A DNA stretch of 22,826 bases from a virus: positions 1-22,826 of IMG/VR virus record IMGVR_UViG_3300021182_000069. One strand, written 5' to 3'. Positions 20,979 to 22,826 of the stretch are shown here, piece after piece. Within the stretch, counting starts at the first letter, position 1, and each line of letters starts with the position of its first letter. The notes beneath the pieces were generated by a model. That model saw only the letters and a program-made list of their open reading frames with translations, did not search any database and had not been told where the DNA came from. The translations under genes were made by a program, and so were the position numbers.

Positions 20979-21248
20979 ATGATCCAAATTGGTACCGTCA
21001 AAAAGTCTGTAACAATCCTTGTCGGCTTCAGCACAAGAAGAATCGTGAAGGCGATCATCGAGAACAACACCGCACCTGAAAATCGAAAAGAGAAATTGAT
21101 CATCGGAATCGGGTCGTGGGTCTTGACTGCTATCGCGGTCAGCGCTTCTAAGGACTATACCGACAAGAAGATTGATATGTACTATAACGCTTGGATTAAT
21201 AGAGGTGTAGTCAAGGATGAAGTGACTGACGCCAAGACTCAGGATTGA
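20979..21248 (+). CDS. Small membrane protein (89 aa)
   Basis: Starts at the ATG at 20979, preceded by AAAAGGAAA. A longer frame from 20853 crosses structured RNA F and is rejected. N-terminus MIQIGTVKKSVTILVGF, one membrane segment at about 40-56 (LIIGIGSWVLTAIAVSA), then a charged C-terminus (DYTDKKIDMYYNAW, KDEVTDAKTQD). It lies 6 bp before the next gene in an operon running to the end of the window. Function unknown. Confidence 0.7.
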   Translation: MIQIGTVKKSVTILVGFSTRRIVKAIIENNTAPENRKEKLIIGIGSWVLTAIAVSASKDYTDKKIDMYYNAWINRGVVKDEVTDAKTQD

Positions 21249-21254
21249 GGAATC

Positions 21255-21917
21255 ATGGAAGAATATCCTAACAACACCCAAAAGAGAAGACAAGAGTCCG
21301 AACCAAAGAAGGTTGAGAGGATTGTTACTGGAGAGGTTATTCGTAAAAAGAAGCCTGTTGGCAGGAAGGTCAAAGAGTTTCTTCTTGGCGTAGATCCTAA
21401 GGCTCTTTGGCTAACCGTCTGGTTTGGGGTTCTTGTCCCGGCAGCAAAAGATATGGTGTATGACGCCGGAGAAGAAGCGCTACGCCAAAGGATTCTTGGA
21501 GACTCTGGTCGTGGTGGAGGTCGTCGTCGTAGCAGGAACCGTTCGTCATCGTTTGATTCCGGCCATTATAGTTACGACAGACCACCGATCCATTCTAGGA
21601 ATACACCAAGGGAAGGTAGACGTGAAGACCCGAGAGACAGAGATCTTAGTCGCCGAGCAAGATCTAACTTTGACTTCGACGAGATCATCTTGGAGAGTCG
21701 TGTCGAGGCTGAAGAAACTTTAGACAGTCTTTTCAGGATAATTGAGGAGTTTGGGACTGCCTCAGTTAGTGATCTATATGGCATTCTTGGTGTTACGCCA
21801 GCATTTACTGATGGTGTATACGGATGGATGGACATTCGTGATGCTGACGCCAGTGTGACTCGAGTTCACGATGGTTATCTTCTGAATCTTCCAAAACCGG
21901 AACCTATCGATCATTAG
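21255..21917 (+). CDS. Arg/Ser-rich protein with C-terminal winged-helix-like domain (220 aa)
   Basis: Site TGAGGAA before ATG. Residues 1-45 are basic (YPNNTQKRRQE ... KKKPVGRKVK). At 50-65 is a hydrophobic segment (ALWLTVWFGVLVPAA), and at 84-137 an Arg/Ser/Asp-rich disordered linker. Residues 141-215 form a compact domain (ESRVEAEETLDSLFRIIEEF, then ASVSDLYGILGVTPAFTDGV, YGWMDIRDA, VHDGYLLNLPKP). It resembles a phage domain seen in other siphophages, with a 'VSVADLYDL.GV...YTD..YGW.DI' pattern. Possibly a membrane-associated scaffold; function not known. Confidence 0.68.
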   Translation: MEEYPNNTQKRRQESEPKKVERIVTGEVIRKKKPVGRKVKEFLLGVDPKALWLTVWFGVLVPAAKDMVYDAGEEALRQRILGDSGRGGGRRRSRNRSSSFDSGHYSYDRPPIHSRNTPREGRREDPRDRDLSRRARSNFDFDEIILESRVEAEETLDSLFRIIEEFGTASVSDLYGILGVTPAFTDGVYGWMDIRDADASVTRVHDGYLLNLPKPEPIDH

Positions 21918-21925
21918 GAAATGTT

Positions 21926-22270
21926 ATGACGGAAGTTCTTCATGTTGACATCGGTCATGGGGTGCAGGTTATTAGAGAGACCTGCTATCCAAATAATACT
22001 CACAAGAGACGAGATATAGAGCAGGAAGACATCGTGCCGATTCCTATGGAGATAAAGGACTATTCGGATCACTACTATGTGAGAGTCAAATATGCAGTCT
22101 GGCCTGAAATCTATGGGGAGCAACTTCCTATCCCGTTCCCAACGTTGACATCTGCCTGGGATTTCGCTAAGCACAACCTCTCGACAACAACGCCAGTCAC
22201 TCGTGTGTATAGTCCAGACGGCGATCTGTGCTGGGTGTTTATCTACGATATCTATAAGGAGAAAAAATGA
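21926..22270 (+). CDS. Unknown protein (114 aa)
   Basis: ATG at 21926 after AGGAA. No membrane helix. Contains ETCYPNNTHKRRDIEQEDIV, a motif shared with the N-terminus of the upstream protein (YPNNTQKRR), then YVRVKYAVWPEIYGEQLPIP and a C-terminal RVYSPDGDLCWVFIYDIYKE. It may be a small alpha/beta protein acting with its neighbour. The stop overlaps the next start (ATGA). Confidence 0.65.
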   Translation: MTEVLHVDIGHGVQVIRETCYPNNTHKRRDIEQEDIVPIPMEIKDYSDHYYVRVKYAVWPEIYGEQLPIPFPTLTSAWDFAKHNLSTTTPVTRVYSPDGDLCWVFIYDIYKEKK

Positions 22271-22826
22271 ACCTCGTGAAGTATATTCCAAACTCGGTAA
22301 CACAGAAGATCGGTCGCTCGATCCTTCTCACCCAGAAGAACTCCCCTACGATTCTCTTCGGTGTCGGCATTATCGGTGTCGTCGCTACCGTGGTTCTCGC
22401 TTCTCGAGCAACTCTGAAACTCGAAGACACGGTCGACGAGACTTCGAAGAACCTCGATGAAGCCAAGCGAAAGCATTACTCGGAGCATGAGCAGTATTCA
22501 ACTCAGGCTTACCAGAAGGATGTCACGATTCAGTATCTTCGTGGTGTTGGCTCTATCACGAAGTTGTATGGTCCGGCGTTTGTGGTAGGCGTGGTGTCAA
22601 TCGGATGTCTCACCGGTTCGCACCATATTCTAACGACCAGGAATACGAGTCTGATGGCGGCATATTCTGTTCTGCAGAAGGGATTCGACGAGTATCGTGC
22701 TCGTGTCAAAGGAGAACTCGGTCCAGACAAGGATCGTGAGTTCCGATATGGTACCGAGACCCACGAGATCCTTGAAGAGACAAAAAAGGGTGAACCGATA
22801 GTCAAGCAGGTCAAGCGAGTCGGTCC
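22267..22826 (+). CDS. DUF6353-like membrane protein, copy 2 (partial)
   Basis: The start overlaps the upstream stop (ATGA, AAGGAG site) and the frame is open to the window end (186 codons). Membrane segments at about 26-46 (SPTILFGVGIIGVVATVVLA) and 102-118 (GPAFVVGVVSIGCLTGS), separated by a helical, charged region (LEDTVDETSKNLDEAKRKHY). The 'NSP-x-I/IL' entry into the first helix, the alpha-helical hairpin and the later AYSVLQKGFDEYRARVK match the copy at 16685. The C-terminus is cut off. Confidence 0.78.
   Translation, partial: MNLVKYIPNSVTQKIGRSILLTQKNSPTILFGVGIIGVVATVVLASRATLKLEDTVDETSKNLDEAKRKHYSEHEQYSTQAYQKDVTIQYLRGVGSITKLYGPAFVVGVVSIGCLTGSHHILTTRNTSLMAAYSVLQKGFDEYRARVKGELGPDKDREFRYGTETHEILEETKKGEPIVKQVKRVG

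Noticed and set aside
20827-21248. A true type III toxin-antitoxin locus (repeat RNA, terminator, toxin)
   Set aside because: The layout is similar, but the following 89-residue protein has a membrane segment and no likeness to ToxN-type ribonucleases; kept only as an analogy.
20952-21293. Minus-strand frames opposite 20979-21248
   Set aside because: They lie opposite a gene with a clear start and have no ribosome-binding site or promoter.

Overview
The window is part of a tailed double-stranded DNA phage genome (siphovirus-like: a tape measure of about 1547 residues and no sheath gene seen). Every supported gene is on the plus strand and most are packed with ATGA/GTGA overlaps. The host is not shown directly. 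The DUF6353-type membrane proteins (about 16.7 and 22.3 kb), the peptidoglycan-binding tail protein and the gene style resemble phages of Gram-positive hosts, particularly actinobacteriophages. Base composition looks only moderate in GC.

Region 1 (1-13.8 kb) is the virion module in canonical order: C-terminus of the major capsid protein, head closure, tail terminator, major tail protein, tail assembly chaperone, an HK97-gp10-like protein, tape measure, several minor tail proteins (two small fibre-like proteins, a beta-propeller protein, a large protein with an embedded peptidoglycan-binding domain), and a short DxD glycosyltransferase. The major capsid and major tail proteins end in the same small beta-rich domain.

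Region 2 (13.8-15.0 kb) holds two tandem paralogous single-pass membrane proteins and a two-pass r1t/Dp-1-like holin. No endolysin is present in the window.

Region 3 (15.0-22.8 kb) is an accessory region of small genes. Many encode one- or two-pass membrane proteins; it also holds a probable second tail-chaperone homologue and a pair of membrane-anchored NUMOD1/HTH-like paralogues. It differs from the structural region in having many independent transcription units. I count twelve copies of one promoter-like element (TCGCAG, N3, TTACAT-like, N4, TATAATGAG), including one inside a coding sequence.

The most unusual content is a set of probable non-coding structured RNAs. Five copies of the promoter are followed at once by a GAGA-starting sequence whose complement ends 85-110 nt later in a U-tract, so each unit is closed by its own terminator stem. 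Between the arms lie small hairpins. Between 20612 and 20940 three such units stand side by side. Each contains three tandem hairpins with one shared architecture (outer stem, 1x1 mismatch, 3-bp inner stem, 5-nt loop). The loop identity is specific to each RNA (AUUGY, GAUAA, UUAUG) and the outer stems vary while staying mostly paired. I do not recognise this as a named RNA family. It is the strongest candidate here for an undescribed system, possibly a decoy, sponge or antitoxin-mimic RNA set.
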